Shown here piece by piece: positions 4,333 through 5,352 of a DNA stretch of 5,352 nucleotides. The notes under the pieces are model-generated. The model did no database searches. It was given only the letters and a program-made list of their open reading frames with translations, and was not told the origin of the DNA. Source of the stretch: an uncultured Lachnospiraceae bacterium (lineage in GTDB: Bacteria; Bacillota; Clostridia; Lachnospirales; Lachnospiraceae); NCBI GenBank assembly GCA_946566415.1, contig CAMNWW010000170.1, positions 1 to 5,352 of the forward strand. Reading direction: 5' to 3'. Every line of letters begins with the position of its first letter. Positions within the stretch are counted from its first letter, which is position 1. A program made the translations under genes and the position numbers.

Positions 4333-4904
4333 TGCAGCAATTCCAGAAATTGTCAAAATGTGCTCTTGACGAGCTTGTAGAAGTATTTGAGAAGGTAGAC
4401 GAAAAAGACATCAGAGAAATGCTTGATAAGATAAAAGCGGCAGACCATATTTTTCTGCTGGGAGCAGGGAGAGAAGGACTTTCTACCCGGGCGTTTGCGA
4501 TGAGGCTGATGCACCTGGGCAAAGATGCCCACTGGGTATGGGATGATACAACGCCGGCTGTTAAGGAAGGGGACCTGTTTATCTGTGCATGCGGGAGCGC
4601 GGACGTGTCGCATGAGAATATTATCTGTGAAAATGCGAAAAAAGCGGGAGCGTACCTTCTCCTTGTAACGCCTTCGGCTCAAGGCTTCCTTCTTTCGATA
4701 GCAGATACGATCGTCCGTATACCGGCAATGGCTTATAAAGCGGTTTATCAAGCGGACGATGAGTATGTACCTACGGAACAGATGATGGGAAATCAGTTTG
4801 AGCAGGCGCTCTTGGTGTTTTTTGACGTCATCGTTATGATGTTGAAGGACGAGATGGGATTGACAAACGAGGATATGGAAAAAAGACACAGGAATGTGGA
4901 ATAA
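4329..4904 (+). CDS. SIS-domain sugar isomerase, 6-phospho-3-hexuloisomerase (HxlB/PHI)-like
   Basis: This 191-residue single SIS domain resembles B. subtilis HxlB along its length. Shared marks are FLLGAGREGLSTRAFAMRLMHLG (42-64), a phosphate-binding loop at 86-95, MGNQFEQALLVFFD (153-166) with E158 at the conserved catalytic-type Glu, and the C-terminal HRNVE (187-191, HxlB has HANLE). PHI converts D-arabino-3-hexulose 6-phosphate to fructose 6-phosphate. The loop, GSGSGET in HxlB, reads ACGSADVSH here, losing the second Ser-Gly and the Thr. No hexulose-phosphate synthase (HxlA) is adjacent, so formaldehyde fixation is not indicated; a ketose-phosphate step in catabolism of the transported sugar is more likely. 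The start overlaps the upstream stop by 4 bases. GAGGTG at 4321-4326 would suit the second ATG, at 4332, equally well or better. Confidence 0.85.
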   Translation: MMQQFQKLSKCALDELVEVFEKVDEKDIREMLDKIKAADHIFLLGAGREGLSTRAFAMRLMHLGKDAHWVWDDTTPAVKEGDLFICACGSADVSHENIICENAKKAGAYLLLVTPSAQGFLLSIADTIVRIPAMAYKAVYQADDEYVPTEQMMGNQFEQALLVFFDVIVMMLKDEMGLTNEDMEKRHRNVE

Positions 4905-4920
4905 AAAAAGGAGGATTCAC

Positions 4921-5352
4921 ATGAAAAAGAAAGCATTATCAATTATTTTAGCAGCAACTATGATTTTAGGACTTACCGCCTGCGGCACAACTTCAACGAC
5001 TTCATCTGACGACGGTAAATCAGAAGAGACATCGGCGGACCTGCTGGATATAACGCAATATAAATCGGATAAAGATGAATCAGAATATACAATAGCAGTG
5101 GTGGTAAAGGATGGAACGTCAGATTGGTTCAAGCGTATGGAAACAGGTGTGAACCAATTCGGGGAAGAAATGAAAGTTAATGTGATCCAGAAAGGCCCGG
5201 CGAACGCAGACGCGGCTTCCCAGGTACAGCTGGTCGAGGATATGATCAATCAGGGTGTGGATGCGATCTGCGTAGTACCTATTGATCCGGGCGCACTGGA
5301 GTCTGTTCTGAAAAGCGCGATGGAAAAGGGGATTGTTGTGATCAGCCATGAG
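4921..5352 (+). CDS. Sugar ABC transporter substrate-binding lipoprotein (partial, 3' end outside window)
   Basis: The frame stays open to the window edge, giving the first 144 residues. Residues 1-21 are a lipoprotein signal: KKK, a hydrophobic core, and the lipobox LTAC with C21 as the lipidated cysteine. A Ser/Thr/Asp-rich linker (22-45) follows. The type 1 periplasmic-binding fold begins at about 59 (YTIAVVVKDGTSDWFKRMETG), and the segment SQVQLVEDMINQGVDAICVVPIDPGAL is characteristic of RbsB/LsrB/RhaS-like proteins. It captures a sugar or polyol outside the cell for an ABC importer presumably encoded downstream. AAAGGAGG (4907-4914) precedes the ATG by 6 bases, and the gene lies 16 bases after the SIS gene, so one operon is likely. 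The GPANADAASQVQ segment recalls the AI-2/rhamnose-binding subgroup, but the ligand cannot be set from half a protein. Confidence 0.9.
   Translation, partial: MKKKALSIILAATMILGLTACGTTSTTSSDDGKSEETSADLLDITQYKSDKDESEYTIAVVVKDGTSDWFKRMETGVNQFGEEMKVNVIQKGPANADAASQVQLVEDMINQGVDAICVVPIDPGALESVLKSAMEKGIVVISHE

Noticed and set aside
4353..4889. 178-codon minus-strand frame opposite the SIS gene
   Set aside because: It is antisense to a conserved HxlB-like protein and has no ribosome site or recognisable motif.
4329..4904. Formaldehyde-fixing ribulose monophosphate pathway
   Set aside because: Only the HxlB-like partner is present. No HxlA-like synthase is visible, and the neighbours are sugar transport and regulation genes.

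Overview
The window looks like chromosomal DNA from a low-to-mid GC, anaerobic Firmicute, most likely a gut clostridium of the Lachnospiraceae type. The evidence is the strong AAAGGAGG-type ribosome sites, consensus sigma-A promoters, a Gram-positive lipoprotein signal, and a small CXXC protein beside a membrane 4Fe-4S protein, a pairing I know from clostridia. This is inference; there is no taxonomic marker gene.

Region 1 (1-1055, + strand) is a tightly packed redox cluster. It holds the last codons of an unidentified gene, a 45-residue membrane protein ending in a CLEC motif (CD1871A-like), and a polytopic membrane protein with many Cys motifs and two C-terminal 4Fe-4S clusters. The last two genes overlap by 28 bases.

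Region 2 (1031-1671, - strand) is a compact type II toxin-antitoxin operon. A RelB/DinJ-like ribbon-helix-helix antitoxin is followed, with a 4-base overlap, by a YafQ-like mRNA interferase. Its promoter carries two near-identical 14-base direct repeats 21 bases apart, which are probable operator sites. The toxin gene ends inside the 3' end of the Fe-S gene, so the two converge with no spacer.

Region 3 (1825-2583, + strand) is a single TRIC-family (YadS/YicG-like) cation channel gene behind a fully consensus TTGACA-17-TATAAT promoter.

Region 4 (2583-5352, + strand) is the most interesting part. A LacI-family repressor is followed by a divergent RpiB/LacA/LacB-like sugar-phosphate isomerase, a SIS-domain protein close to 6-phospho-3-hexuloisomerase, and a sugar-binding lipoprotein cut off by the window edge. 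Three copies of one 15-base operator, ATGAAACCGGTTACA, lie after the channel gene, at the lacI transcription start and just before the isomerase gene. All three also fit the CcpA cre consensus. The inferred system is import of a sugar or polyol through an ABC transporter, then conversion of its phosphate by two isomerases, under an autoregulated local repressor and possibly global catabolite control. The substrate cannot be read from this window. Both isomerases differ from their characterised relatives at positions expected to touch substrate, so the usual ribose-5-P or hexulose-6-P assignments may not hold.
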